11,591 nucleotides of DNA, taken from assembly GCA_913042885.1 (NCBI GenBank), contig CAJWLW010000137.1, positions 1-11,591 of the forward strand, given 5' to 3'. Every line of letters begins with the position of its first letter. The stretch's first letter is position 1. The notes below the pieces were generated by a model, which saw only the letters and a list, made by a program, of their open reading frames with translations, had not been told where the DNA came from and did not search any database. The translations under genes were made by a program, and so were the position numbers. Source of the stretch: an uncultured Lentisphaeria bacterium. GTDB lineage: Bacteria > Verrucomicrobiota > Lentisphaeria > JABSQK01 > CAJWLW01. Below are positions 1 to 6,398 of this stretch, piece by piece.

Positions 1-2
1 CC

Positions 3-341
3 TGGGAACTTGTTTCGTCGAAACAACAACTGGAAGCCGAGTTCGGTGTACCGGTGGAAACGTTCTGCTACCCGGCGGGCGCAATTACGGAGGGGATCGT
101 CAAGGCAACTGCAGCTGCAGGTTACACGGCCGCTGTCGCAACCGCTTACCAGCGCGGCCAATTCCCATGTGGCAACAAGTACATTCAACGCCGTGTCTTG
201 GTGTCCCCTGTGGCACGGTATCCATTGGTTTTCCGAGTGATGGCATCAGGGTATTATGTGCCAGCACGTGAGCTGACTCTCAAAATCCTCGGGGTCAGAG
301 TGCCGCGTGACCTCTACAGAAAAATCGAGCAGCACGAGTAA
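3..341 (+). CDS. Polysaccharide deacetylase (NodB-like), C-terminal part, truncated by window edge
   Basis: This is an open frame entering from the left edge with no start inside the window; about 112 residues are visible. It contains FCYPAG followed by an alanine-rich helix and AGYTAAVAT. That is the usual end of the NodB homology domain, where an F-x-YP-x-G loop precedes a helix and an AGY-[KT]-x-A-V strand. Family members remove acetyl groups from N-acetylhexosamine polymers such as chitin, peptidoglycan or exopolysaccharide, using a metal site. The metal-binding His/Asp motifs would lie upstream, outside the window, so catalytic competence cannot be judged. About 75 residues follow the conserved strand, ending in a basic tail (VPRDLYRKIEQHE); tails like this occur in deacetylases of polysaccharide biosynthesis clusters. 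The gene converges on the HAD gene, which ends 117 bp away. I see no terminator hairpin between them. Family call fairly sure; substrate unknown. Confidence 0.8.
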   Translation, partial: WELVSSKQQLEAEFGVPVETFCYPAGAITEGIVKATAAAGYTAAVATAYQRGQFPCGNKYIQRRVLVSPVARYPLVFRVMASGYYVPARELTLKILGVRVPRDLYRKIEQHE

Positions 342-458
342 GCTTCGACCGATATTCGCCATTAATTCAGCGCGCCTGACCGGGATACCACAATAAATCG
401 CACGCCTGATGACTTCCCGCCAAGGTCGGTCTGTCATGCGCCTTCCATCCGCAACAAC

Positions 459-1109
459 TCAGAATTCGATGATCGGCCAGTTCCGTTGCGTTGCTTCCTG
501 GCGAAGTTCCGGCATGGGATTGACCGCAACCGGATGGCCGACGGCGGACAAAACCGGGATATCGGCTACACTGTCCCCGTAATACCACACATCTGCTGCC
601 TCGACATCGTGGGCGGTGCAATACGCCAGCATGTGTTTGATCTTGCCGAGCCCGACGCAGCACGTGCCCGTCACCTCACCGGTGAACCTGCCGTCGGTGA
701 GCTGTAGTTCGGTGGCGACTATGTCAGGAAACCCGAAGTGCGCCGCGACCGGTTCGGCAATGATTCGGTTGGTTGCCGTCAGCAGACAGATTATTTCACC
801 CCGGCCACGCAGATCCTGAACTTTGTCATGTGCGGCGGGATAGACTGTCCGGCGCACCAGTGCTTCAAAGTGCCGCTGCGTCAGCGCTCGCATGTGTGCC
901 AGGTCGTGCCCAACGAACTCGCGCAACTGAAAAGCCATGAACGCCGCCTCGTCCAGCTCGTTGCAGGTGTACTGCTCGTAGTACAGATCGATCAGTTCAC
1001 GGTCCGATGCCGGAGCCAGACCTTCGGCGATCAGAAACTCCTTCCATGATACATCGCAGTCATTGTCGATCAGCGTGTGGTCCATGTCCCAGAAATGAAT
1101 AGCACCCAT
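459..1109 (-). CDS. HAD superfamily phosphatase, subfamily IB (SerB-like)
   Basis: This predicted cytosolic phosphatase has 216 residues. All four HAD motifs are visible. Motif I is DMDHT (D8 nucleophile, D10 acid/base), motif II is the Thr of LLTATN (about residue 111), motif III is a Lys near GKIKHM (156 or 158), and motif IV is GDSVAD (about 178-183). A helical cap lies between motifs I and II (about 20-85), as in the phosphoserine phosphatase-like IB group, and the length is typical. I chose ATG at 1109 because it lies one helix before motif I and has a GAGTGG-like ribosome site. A TTG at 1124 would instead overlap the stop of the upstream gene. The gene follows the PLP enzyme by 11 nt on the same strand, so the two are almost certainly cotranscribed. 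Members of this group act on phosphoserine, glycerol-phosphate-type and other small phosphomonoesters; the substrate here is unknown. Confidence 0.88.
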   Translation of the reverse strand: MGAIHFWDMDHTLIDNDCDVSWKEFLIAEGLAPASDRELIDLYYEQYTCNELDEAAFMAFQLREFVGHDLAHMRALTQRHFEALVRRTVYPAAHDKVQDLRGRGEIICLLTATNRIIAEPVAAHFGFPDIVATELQLTDGRFTGEVTGTCCVGLGKIKHMLAYCTAHDVEAADVWYYGDSVADIPVLSAVGHPVAVNPMPELRQEATQRNWPIIEF

Positions 1110-1120
1110 GAGAAACCCAC

Positions 1121-2395
1121 TCAAAAAAAGGTGAGGACCGCGTCGTCGACGTCATAGCTGTCGGACACGATCGGGATGAATCGCCATTTGTCGAAGGCAT
1201 TGCACGGGTGGCTGATCCCGAGCGCGACCATGTCGCCGACCTGGAGGTCCAGCGCCCCGGCGAACCGCATGTAGGCATGCTGATCGTTGAGGTCGTAGAT
1301 CTCGCAGTCGCTCAATGACAACTCGCCGTGCCCCGGCCGCCAGCCTTTGATCGGTATCGGCAGCTTGAAATCGAAGGCACAGTCGCGCTTGCCCGCACCG
1401 AGGATGGCAATGCCTGGTTCTGGCAATGACTGGACATAGGCCCAAACCTCGAGAGCCGGCAGCAGCGTGTGCTGCCAGCCGCGCTTGATGATCTGCTTGA
1501 TATACCCGTCGTAGACCTCGTGATCGTGCGTGATGTAGCAGCCGCTGCACAGGACAATGCGGATAGGCTTGGCGACAGAAACATTCTGAAAGATATCGAC
1601 AACCCGATCGAAGTAGCCGGACCCGCCGGCGACCAGCAAAATTTCGTCACGTTCGCTGAACAGTGCCGGGTCGAGGGCGCGCAGGCCGGTGCAGACGAAT
1701 TGGAGAAACTGGTCAACCCTCTGCAGGACGGCTTCCGGTGCGTCGTGGATAATACCTTCATGCCCCTCGACGCCAGCGGCCTGCAGGACATCGCTGCCGG
1801 CTTGCACGGCAGCTGCCGTGGCGGCCAGGTCTTCGATCGTGCGGCAACCGCTGCGGCCGCCTGGCGTGCCCATCTCGAAGAGCACCTGCAGCCGCCGTCC
1901 CAAGCCGGCGGCGCGCGCCGTTGCCGCGAGTTGCTCGACATGGTCGGGAGAATCGACCAGGCAATAGAAATCGAAGGACGCGTCGCGATTGAGCTCTTCG
2001 ACGATGAAGCGGACGTTCTGTTTGCCGACGAGCTGGTTTGCCATGAAGATCCGTGCCACGTCATAGTGCCGGTACACCTGAATCTGCTCCACAGTTGCTG
2101 CTGTCATACCCCAGGCACCGGCGTCAAGCTGTTGCTTAAACAGTTGCGGAGACATCGTTGTCTTGCCGTGAGGTGCGATCGAAACATCGCACTGCGCACA
2201 GAACTGCCGCATGGCGTTGAGATTATGAGCGACGGCCGACTGTTTGAGCAACATCTGTGGCAGCGGCAGATCCTCTGCGAGGATGTTCCAGCCCTGGCTC
2301 CCGACATCATGGAGAGGCAGCGGTGCCAGGCCGCCCGGCAAGCCTTTTATTCGGCCATCGAGCATGGTCTCGGGAATATCACGCAAATCGATCAT
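1121..2395 (-). CDS. PLP-dependent D-threonine aldolase / D-serine dehydratase-like amino acid lyase
   Basis: This is a 424-residue fold-type III PLP enzyme. An N-terminal alanine-racemase-like barrel carries the Schiff-base lysine in APHGKTTM (K78, matching the RPH-x-KTH-like motif of the family). The C-terminal D-serine dehydratase-like domain contains NDQHAYM and the metal site HPCNAFDKWR (H396 and C398). The intermediate motif GVEGHEG (about 208-214) is also typical. Known members cleave D-threonine and related D-3-hydroxy amino acids, or deaminate D-serine, with PLP and a divalent metal; which reaction applies here cannot be read. I chose ATG at 2395 because family members begin near MIDLRDIPET. 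A GTG at 2428 is possible but lacks a visible Shine-Dalgarno site. The start lies 17 nt inside the end of the small upstream gene, and the stop is 11 nt before the HAD start, so translational coupling across the three genes is likely. Confidence 0.88.
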   Translation of the reverse strand: MIDLRDIPETMLDGRIKGLPGGLAPLPLHDVGSQGWNILAEDLPLPQMLLKQSAVAHNLNAMRQFCAQCDVSIAPHGKTTMSPQLFKQQLDAGAWGMTAATVEQIQVYRHYDVARIFMANQLVGKQNVRFIVEELNRDASFDFYCLVDSPDHVEQLAATARAAGLGRRLQVLFEMGTPGGRSGCRTIEDLAATAAAVQAGSDVLQAAGVEGHEGIIHDAPEAVLQRVDQFLQFVCTGLRALDPALFSERDEILLVAGGSGYFDRVVDIFQNVSVAKPIRIVLCSGCYITHDHEVYDGYIKQIIKRGWQHTLLPALEVWAYVQSLPEPGIAILGAGKRDCAFDFKLPIPIKGWRPGHGELSLSDCEIYDLNDQHAYMRFAGALDLQVGDMVALGISHPCNAFDKWRFIPIVSDSYDVDDAVLTFF

Positions 2396-2613
2396 CTGTT
2401 GGCATATTCCCTGTGGTGGTAACGGCACTGATCATAGGCCACCCGCAGTCCTCGGCAGCACACTTCGGATTGTTGTCGCAGGCGACCATGCGGCTGAGGA
2501 TCAGGTGTTTCTTGAACGCCTCGATCTGTTCCCCAAATGGCGGCGTCCTGCTCCGCTTTCTCAAGGATTTGTCTGAAGGCGCCGCTGACAACGATGCCGG
2601 TGAATTCTTCCAT
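2379..2613 (-). pseudogene. Small Cys-containing protein, apparently frameshifted, first gene of the PLP enzyme unit
   Basis: I do not recognise this family. From ATG at 2613, with AGGGG about 10 nt upstream, a frame reads MEEFTGIVVSGAFRQILEKA and continues to about residue 25. It then turns into unlikely sequence and stops at 2392. A second frame takes over near TTTGGGGAACAG (about 2526-2540) and reads FGEQIEAFKKHLILSRMV, then CDNNPKCAAEDC, ending PTDDRFA at 2379. Both halves look protein-like and show G/C-rich third positions, while the alternative continuations do not. The total span is 78 codons plus one base, so one extra base explains the break. The joined product would be about 77 residues: an amphipathic helix followed by a three-Cys segment. 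Its end overlaps the PLP enzyme start by 17 nt. It could be a sequencing error, a real mutation or a +1 frameshift; the sequence does not decide. Confidence 0.55.
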
Positions 2614-2646
2614 TGTGCAATGTCCCCTGACGAATTTCGAAAACGC

Positions 2647-2674
2647 AGTATAGCGCGGCTGGTGAAATTCGCCA
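2647..2674 (-). promoter_or_regulatory. Candidate -10 element (TATACT) before the small-protein/PLP/HAD unit
   Basis: TATACT on the minus strand (2647-2652) lies 33 nt before the ATG at 2613 and matches the sigma70 -10 consensus at five of six positions. The best -35 at a 16-bp spacer is TGGCGA, only three of six. It is placed correctly for a short leader but is weak without a good -35. Confidence 0.28.
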
Positions 2675-2725
2675 CCATCTGGTCACTCCCGCCCGTTATC
2701 TGGTTGCCCCGAGGGGTGCAGTTTA

Positions 2726-2755
2726 TATGTAACCATTTCTAAATAAACAGGTAAA
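2726..2755 (-). promoter_or_regulatory. Candidate promoter in AT-rich island upstream of the small-protein/PLP/HAD unit
   Basis: An AT-rich island (2721-2760) stands out in this GC-rich window. It holds TTTACC and TACATA, 18 bp apart on the minus strand, with an overlapping TATAAA. It sits between the thiI terminator and the next gene, where a new promoter is expected. Matches to consensus are partial, and use would imply a leader of about 105 nt. Confidence 0.25.
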
Positions 2756-2816
2756 GGTTTCCAGAAAAACCGGCAGTGACCATGCCATGCGGCGCCTGAC
2801 CGAAACACGCCTGACG

Positions 2817-2853
2817 AAAAAATGCGCTGCCCGCGGCAAGCGGCAGGGCAGCG
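2817..2853 (-). terminator. Intrinsic terminator after thiI
   Basis: On the minus strand an 8-bp perfect stem (CGCTGCCC, 2846-2853, with GGGCAGCG, 2825-2832) encloses a 13-nt loop. Two bases later comes a run of six T (2817-2822). It starts 16 bp beyond the thiI stop codon. Stem, position and T-run agree with a Rho-independent terminator. Confidence 0.8.
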
Positions 2854-2868
2854 ACGTGGACGATGGAC

Positions 2869-4161
2869 TCAGGGCGTTGAAGAAGAAGCTGAAGAAGTGA
2901 CCCGTGCCTCTTTCGTGCCATTAAAGCGGAAGGGGTTGGTCTCGCCATTTGCCGGGTTGACCACGGTCACATCGGCGAGGGCCAGCCCCAGCAGCTCATC
3001 CGTGTCCATCCGCGATTCCTGCTTGTGAATGACATTCAGCGTTGCGTTGGTGGCGGGATTTCTCGGGGCAAACACCGTGCAACTGTCGGCGCACTGGATT
3101 TCGGAGAGCTTCAGCGTTCCGACGCGGCGGGCCAACGCCATGCTTTCGGTTTTGTCGTAGCTGATCAGCGGGCGCAGGATCAAGCGGTCGGTGGCGTTGT
3201 TGATCACCTCGAGATTCTGCACGGTCTGGCTGGCTACTTGTGCCAGGCAGTCGCCGGTGACCAGGGCGCGGTCACCGATCTCGGTGGCCAGCCTGGAAGC
3301 CACGCGCATCATCAGACGGCGATAGAGGACCGTGCGGTATTTTTCCGTCGTCCGGTCGCGAATGATTTTTTGTGCCGCCACCAGGTTGCAGGCAAGCATC
3401 AGTCCGGGTTTTTGAAAACGATTGATCACCCGTACGATGCCGCACACCTTGTCAATTGTCTCCGGCGGCGTGTACGGGGCGCTGTGGAAGGTGAGGAAGT
3501 TGGTGTGGGAGCCGCGCTTCATTGCGAGGTAAGCGGCCCCCGGCGAATCGATCCCGCCGGAAAGGAGGACCAGAACCGGCGCACTGGCACCGACCGGCAG
3601 ACCGCCGGGCCCAGGCATTTTACCATAGTGGACGAACGTCCAGTTTTCACGCACCTCGACGCCGATCGAGATGACGGCGTTGTCGAGATCAAGCTTCAGA
3701 TTGTCGTACTGCGGCAGCAGCAAATCGGCGAAATGGATCTCCAGTTCCTGCGACCTTAGTGGAAAGAACTTATAGGCGCGCCGCGCCCGCATGCGATAGG
3801 TCACGGGTCCGTTGCCGGCCTGCAACTCTTGACCGTAATGCTGTGGCAACGTGTCGCCAACGATTTTTTCGATTGCTTCGAGATTCGACTCGACCATGTA
3901 CCCCATCGAGTACGACTGCAAACCGAAAACCCGGTGCAGTCCATCGGTGACCAAATCTTCGTGCGCTGCCGTGAATGCCGCAAAACTCTTGCGATGCAAC
4001 AGAATTCTACCACGCTCGCGGATATAGCGCAGGTCCTCGATGTCACTGAGCGCCCGCTTCAGCGCGGTCACCAGAGCACGTTCGAAGGTGCCGCGATTCT
4101 TTCCTTTCAAAGCGATTTCACCGTAGCGGCACAGAATCGCATTGTGTGTTGCGTTACTCAT
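2869..4161 (-). CDS. thiI: tRNA uracil 4-sulfurtransferase ThiI
   Basis: ThiI adenylates U8 of tRNA and transfers sulfur to make 4-thiouridine; in many bacteria it also supplies sulfur for thiamine thiazole synthesis. The 430-residue protein has the N-terminal ferredoxin-like segment (CRYGEIALKGKNR, about 11-23) and a THUMP domain (about 60-165). A PP-loop ATP pyrophosphatase domain follows, with LLSGGIDSP (about 199-207). The conserved acceptor cysteine lies in ADSCTVFAP (C361, equivalent to E. coli Cys344). There is no C-terminal rhodanese domain; the protein ends after an extra Ser/Thr-rich tail. It is therefore the short form, as in Bacillus, which needs a separate cysteine desulfurase/sulfur carrier. 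I chose ATG at 4161 because it directly precedes the conserved N-terminus; a TTG at 4170 would add three residues. It lies 24 nt behind tRNA-Gln and probably shares its promoter. A terminator follows the stop. Confidence 0.95.
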   Translation of the reverse strand: MSNATHNAILCRYGEIALKGKNRGTFERALVTALKRALSDIEDLRYIRERGRILLHRKSFAAFTAAHEDLVTDGLHRVFGLQSYSMGYMVESNLEAIEKIVGDTLPQHYGQELQAGNGPVTYRMRARRAYKFFPLRSQELEIHFADLLLPQYDNLKLDLDNAVISIGVEVRENWTFVHYGKMPGPGGLPVGASAPVLVLLSGGIDSPGAAYLAMKRGSHTNFLTFHSAPYTPPETIDKVCGIVRVINRFQKPGLMLACNLVAAQKIIRDRTTEKYRTVLYRRLMMRVASRLATEIGDRALVTGDCLAQVASQTVQNLEVINNATDRLILRPLISYDKTESMALARRVGTLKLSEIQCADSCTVFAPRNPATNATLNVIHKQESRMDTDELLGLALADVTVVNPANGETNPFRFNGTKEARVTSSASSSTP

Positions 4162-4185
4162 GGACTTCAATCGGTAGAGGGGAAG

Positions 4186-4259
4186 TGGCAGCCCCGCCAG
4201 GGTTCGAACCTAAACTAACGGTACCAAAAACCGTTGTGCTACCATTACACCACGGGGCT
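4186..4259 (-). tRNA. tRNA-Gln (anticodon TTG), CCA encoded
   Basis: The 74-nt cloverleaf is complete. The acceptor stem pairs AGCCCCG with CGGGGCT, followed by discriminator G and an encoded CCA. The anticodon stem pairs ACGGT with ACCGT around the loop TTTTGGT, giving anticodon TTG (reads CAA, glutamine). The T arm pairs TTAGG with CCTGG (two G-T pairs) around TTCGAAC, and the variable loop is four bases. Position 8 is T, the ThiI target base. thiI begins 24 nt downstream on the same strand. Confidence 0.96.
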
Positions 4260-4276
4260 GCTGAAGAAGAACCGCT

Positions 4277-4305
4277 ACTATAGTGTGCGCTCAACGACGT
4301 GACAA
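4277..4305 (-). promoter_or_regulatory. Sigma70-type promoter for tRNA-Gln and thiI
   Basis: On the minus strand, TTGTCA (4300-4305) and TATAGT (4277-4282) are exactly 17 bp apart, each matching the consensus at five of six positions. The predicted transcript start (about 4270) is some 10 nt before the mature tRNA 5' end. This is the best promoter in the window. No terminator lies in the 24 nt between tRNA and thiI, so it most likely drives both. Confidence 0.75.
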
Positions 4306-4472
4306 CAGGGAATTTCAGATGTGCGAACCGCCGGCTTCGACCTTTGACGAGAAAGGGACAGGACCGTTTTTCTTTGTTGCGGTGCGACGGAAGTTCGGTA
4401 CTGTACGACTTGCGTTCAACAGCCGGACCCGGCCGTTCCACGCGAACCTTGCTAAAGGGAGACAAGTCCAGT

Positions 4473-4538
4473 ATGGCAACCGACGAAGATCTGGCTGAAT
4501 TGAACTGGGACGAGCGATATCGTGCGGGTGCCGCATGA
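4473..4538 (+). CDS. 21-residue mini-ORF before the EamA transporter gene
   Basis: ATG at 4473 follows a good ribosome site (AAGGGAG, 4455-4461, spacing 11) and encodes 21 acidic residues ending NWDERYRAGAA. The stop lies 16 nt before the transporter ATG. WDERYRAG is a common N-terminal motif of TehB/thiopurine-type SAM-dependent methyltransferases, but no methyltransferase sequence continues in any frame, because the transporter occupies the following DNA. It could be a remnant of a deleted methyltransferase, a leader peptide that couples translation to the transporter, or chance. The ribosome site and regular codon use make translation plausible; function is unknown. Confidence 0.4.
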   Translation: MATDEDLAELNWDERYRAGAA

Positions 4539-4554
4539 TGCGGAAGCGCGACAG

Positions 4555-5448
4555 ATGACCGGCACCGCGACGGAAGCCGACCGCTGGCGCGGGCGCCTGT
4601 TGATTCTGGCGGCAGCGGTGCTGTGGAGCACCGGCGGCGCTTTTATCAAGAGCCCGATACTGGGCGGTATTGAGCCGATCACAGTGCGTGGCCCTTTGTT
4701 GGCGTGCGGCCGCACGGCTTTCGCGGCGCTGCTGTTACTGGCCTTTCGCCCGTGGCGTTTGATCCGCTGGCGGGCCGGGCTGCTGCCGTTGCTGTTTTCA
4801 TTTGCGACTATGAATGTGTTGCTGGTTTGCAGCATGACGCGGGCTGATGCGGGCGACGTGATTTTTCTTCAGTACAGCGCCCCGCTCTGGGTGTGCGTGG
4901 TTGCTGCCATCTGGCTGCGGGAACCTCTGGTCAAATCGAATCTCATCGCGTTGGTCATCGGCATGGTGGGCGTTGCCGTGATTGTCGTGGCTTCGGTGTC
5001 GACGCCGGACTGGATCGGTGTGTTGCTGGCACTGGGTGCCGGTGCCGGATATGCCGGGGTGATCCTGTCGCTGCGGGCGCTGCGCGACGAAGACTCCATC
5101 GGTCTGATATTTCTGTGCCTATGCCTCAGCGCTTTGGTCCTGACCCCCTGGCTGGCAGGGTCGGTGCATCATCTCAACGGCGGGCACTTTTTGTGGCTGG
5201 CGATTTTCAGTGTGGTGCAGATGGGGATACCATACATTCTGTTCGCCCGTGGTCTGCGGTGGGTGACGGCGCAGGAAGGCTCACTGATCACACTGCTGGA
5301 ACCGGTACTCAATCCCCTGTGGGTGCTGCTGCTTTGGCAGATGCCGGTGGCGCCGCATACGATGATGGGCGGCGGGCTCATCCTGGCAGCGCTGCTGATG
5401 ACCCTGCGACCGGACAGGCGTAATGAACAACGGAGGGTGACAGAATGA
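4555..5448 (+). CDS. EamA family (drug/metabolite transporter superfamily) permease
   Basis: This integral inner-membrane protein of 297 residues carries two EamA repeats and about ten hydrophobic segments, near residues 15-32, 42-64, 74-93, 99-120, 130-148, 153-173, 182-203, 211-234, 241-262 and 269-285. Typical marks are the first-helix WSTGGAFIK, the loop QYSAPLWV in repeat one and LLEPVLNPLWVLLL in repeat two. The length is normal. Members of this superfamily mostly export amino acids or other small metabolites; the substrate cannot be predicted. I chose ATG at 4555 because GGAAG lies 8 nt upstream and it immediately precedes the first membrane segment. A GTG at 4522 would add 11 residues and overlap the mini-ORF. 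The stop overlaps the amidohydrolase start (ATGA), so the two are translationally coupled and probably work on one compound. No convincing promoter is seen in the divergent region upstream. Confidence 0.9.
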   Translation: MTGTATEADRWRGRLLILAAAVLWSTGGAFIKSPILGGIEPITVRGPLLACGRTAFAALLLLAFRPWRLIRWRAGLLPLLFSFATMNVLLVCSMTRADAGDVIFLQYSAPLWVCVVAAIWLREPLVKSNLIALVIGMVGVAVIVVASVSTPDWIGVLLALGAGAGYAGVILSLRALRDEDSIGLIFLCLCLSALVLTPWLAGSVHHLNGGHFLWLAIFSVVQMGIPYILFARGLRWVTAQEGSLITLLEPVLNPLWVLLLWQMPVAPHTMMGGGLILAALLMTLRPDRRNEQRRVTE

Positions 5449-6290
5449 TCATCGATATACACAGCCACGTCTGGGAGTACCCGGAACATTTCGACAACGA
5501 CTTCCGGGAACAGATGAAACAGGCCGGGGCCGGTGACGAGCTCGATCTGACGGTGCGTTACGAGGATTACACAGCGCTCTGCCGCGAGCCGGTCCGGGCG
5601 ACGGTTGTTTTCGGCGGCAAGGCAAAGCTGAGCGGGTTGTGGGTCGATGACAAGTATGTGGCAGAGTGTGTTGCGGCACATTCTGATGTGCGCATCGGCT
5701 TTATGTCGCTCGACCCGACGCAGCCGGGCTGGGAGGATGAGATGCGCGTCGGTCGCGAGGAGTTGCAGCTCAAGGGTATCAAGCTGATGCCGATGTACGC
5801 CGGCTTCCGTCCTGACGATCCGGCGCTGGATCCGCTTTGGACATATGCAACTGAACATCAGCTGCCAGTTCTGTTGCATACGGGTACCACGATAATAGCG
5901 GCGGCACCGCTCGAGCGGACGCTGCCGATGCACCTCGACGCGGTTGCCATTCGGTTTCCCAACGTCAAGATCATCATGGCGCATCTCGGGCATCCCTTCG
6001 AGAACCAGGCGGTTGTGGTCGTGCGCAAGCATCCGAACGTGTACACGGATGTCAGTGCGCTGCACTATCGGCCCTGGCAACTGTACAATTCACTGATGCT
6101 GGTGCAGGAATACGGTGTCTGGGACAAGGTACTGTTCGGCACGGACTATCCGTTCACGAACGTGGATGCATCGGTTGACGGTCTACGCGGTCTCAACGGC
6201 ATGGTGGAGGGTACGAACCTGCCGCGACTGATCCCGGACGAGATCGAGGCGATGATCTATCGCGACAGTCTGTCGCTGCTGGGCCTGTGA
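5445..6290 (+). CDS. Amidohydrolase family (amidohydro_2-like) metal-dependent hydrolase
   Basis: This 281-residue TIM-barrel hydrolase is probably cytosolic, with no signal peptide. The N-terminal metal motif is DIHSH (H6, H8). Further ligands are H145 in LLHTGT, H180 in MAHLGHP and D234 in LFGTDYPF, the usual order in the ACMSD/uronate-isomerase-like amidohydrolase_2 family. GIKLMP (K113) lies on the strand where relatives keep a conserved lysine. Known relatives hydrolyse or decarboxylate small cyclic or carboxylate substrates; the exact reaction is unknown. The start is supported by GGAGGG 8 nt upstream and by the ATGA overlap with the transporter gene. After its stop, 108 bp separate it from the convergent ribokinase-type gene. 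That gap holds only a weak imperfect hairpin (6303-6324) without a T-run. Confidence 0.9.
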   Translation: MIIDIHSHVWEYPEHFDNDFREQMKQAGAGDELDLTVRYEDYTALCREPVRATVVFGGKAKLSGLWVDDKYVAECVAAHSDVRIGFMSLDPTQPGWEDEMRVGREELQLKGIKLMPMYAGFRPDDPALDPLWTYATEHQLPVLLHTGTTIIAAAPLERTLPMHLDAVAIRFPNVKIIMAHLGHPFENQAVVVVRKHPNVYTDVSALHYRPWQLYNSLMLVQEYGVWDKVLFGTDYPFTNVDASVDGLRGLNGMVEGTNLPRLIPDEIEAMIYRDSLSLLGL

Positions 6291-6398
6291 TGAACCTCTG
6301 TAATGCGGGGGAGAATCCCAGCATGGCGACCAATATGAACAGAATCTTTCCATATATTGAGTAGTACTGTAGACAATGCATGGGTCGCGCCTCCCACG

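Noticed and set aside
246..437. 63-codon minus-strand frame after the HAD gene, with GGAAGG close to its ATG
   Set aside because: It looked possible as a fourth gene of the unit, but the ribosome-site spacing is only about 3 nt and its second half runs antisense through the deacetylase end. It shows no known motif. A conserved homolog would change this view.
1469..2422. 317-codon open frame on the plus strand opposite the PLP enzyme gene
   Set aside because: It mirrors the real gene in codon phase, a typical GC-rich antisense shadow; no family motif is visible, while the minus-strand frame has all the PLP and metal residues.
3025..3759. 244-codon plus-strand frame opposite thiI
   Set aside because: The minus strand encodes a clear full-length ThiI; the antisense frame has no recognisable domain.
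4370..4412. Possible promoter for the EamA gene (TTGCGG with TACTGT, 16 bp apart)
   Set aside because: Matches to both hexamers are poor; no better pair was found in the divergent region 4306-4454.
5169..6080. 303-codon minus-strand frame across the EamA and amidohydrolase genes
   Set aside because: It covers the ends of two well-supported plus-strand genes and reads as a His/Arg-rich shadow.
6303..6324. Imperfect hairpin (ATGC-GG-GGG / CCC-A-GCAT) between the amidohydrolase and kinase genes
   Set aside because: The stem is short with an internal mismatch and no T-run follows, so I do not call a terminator.
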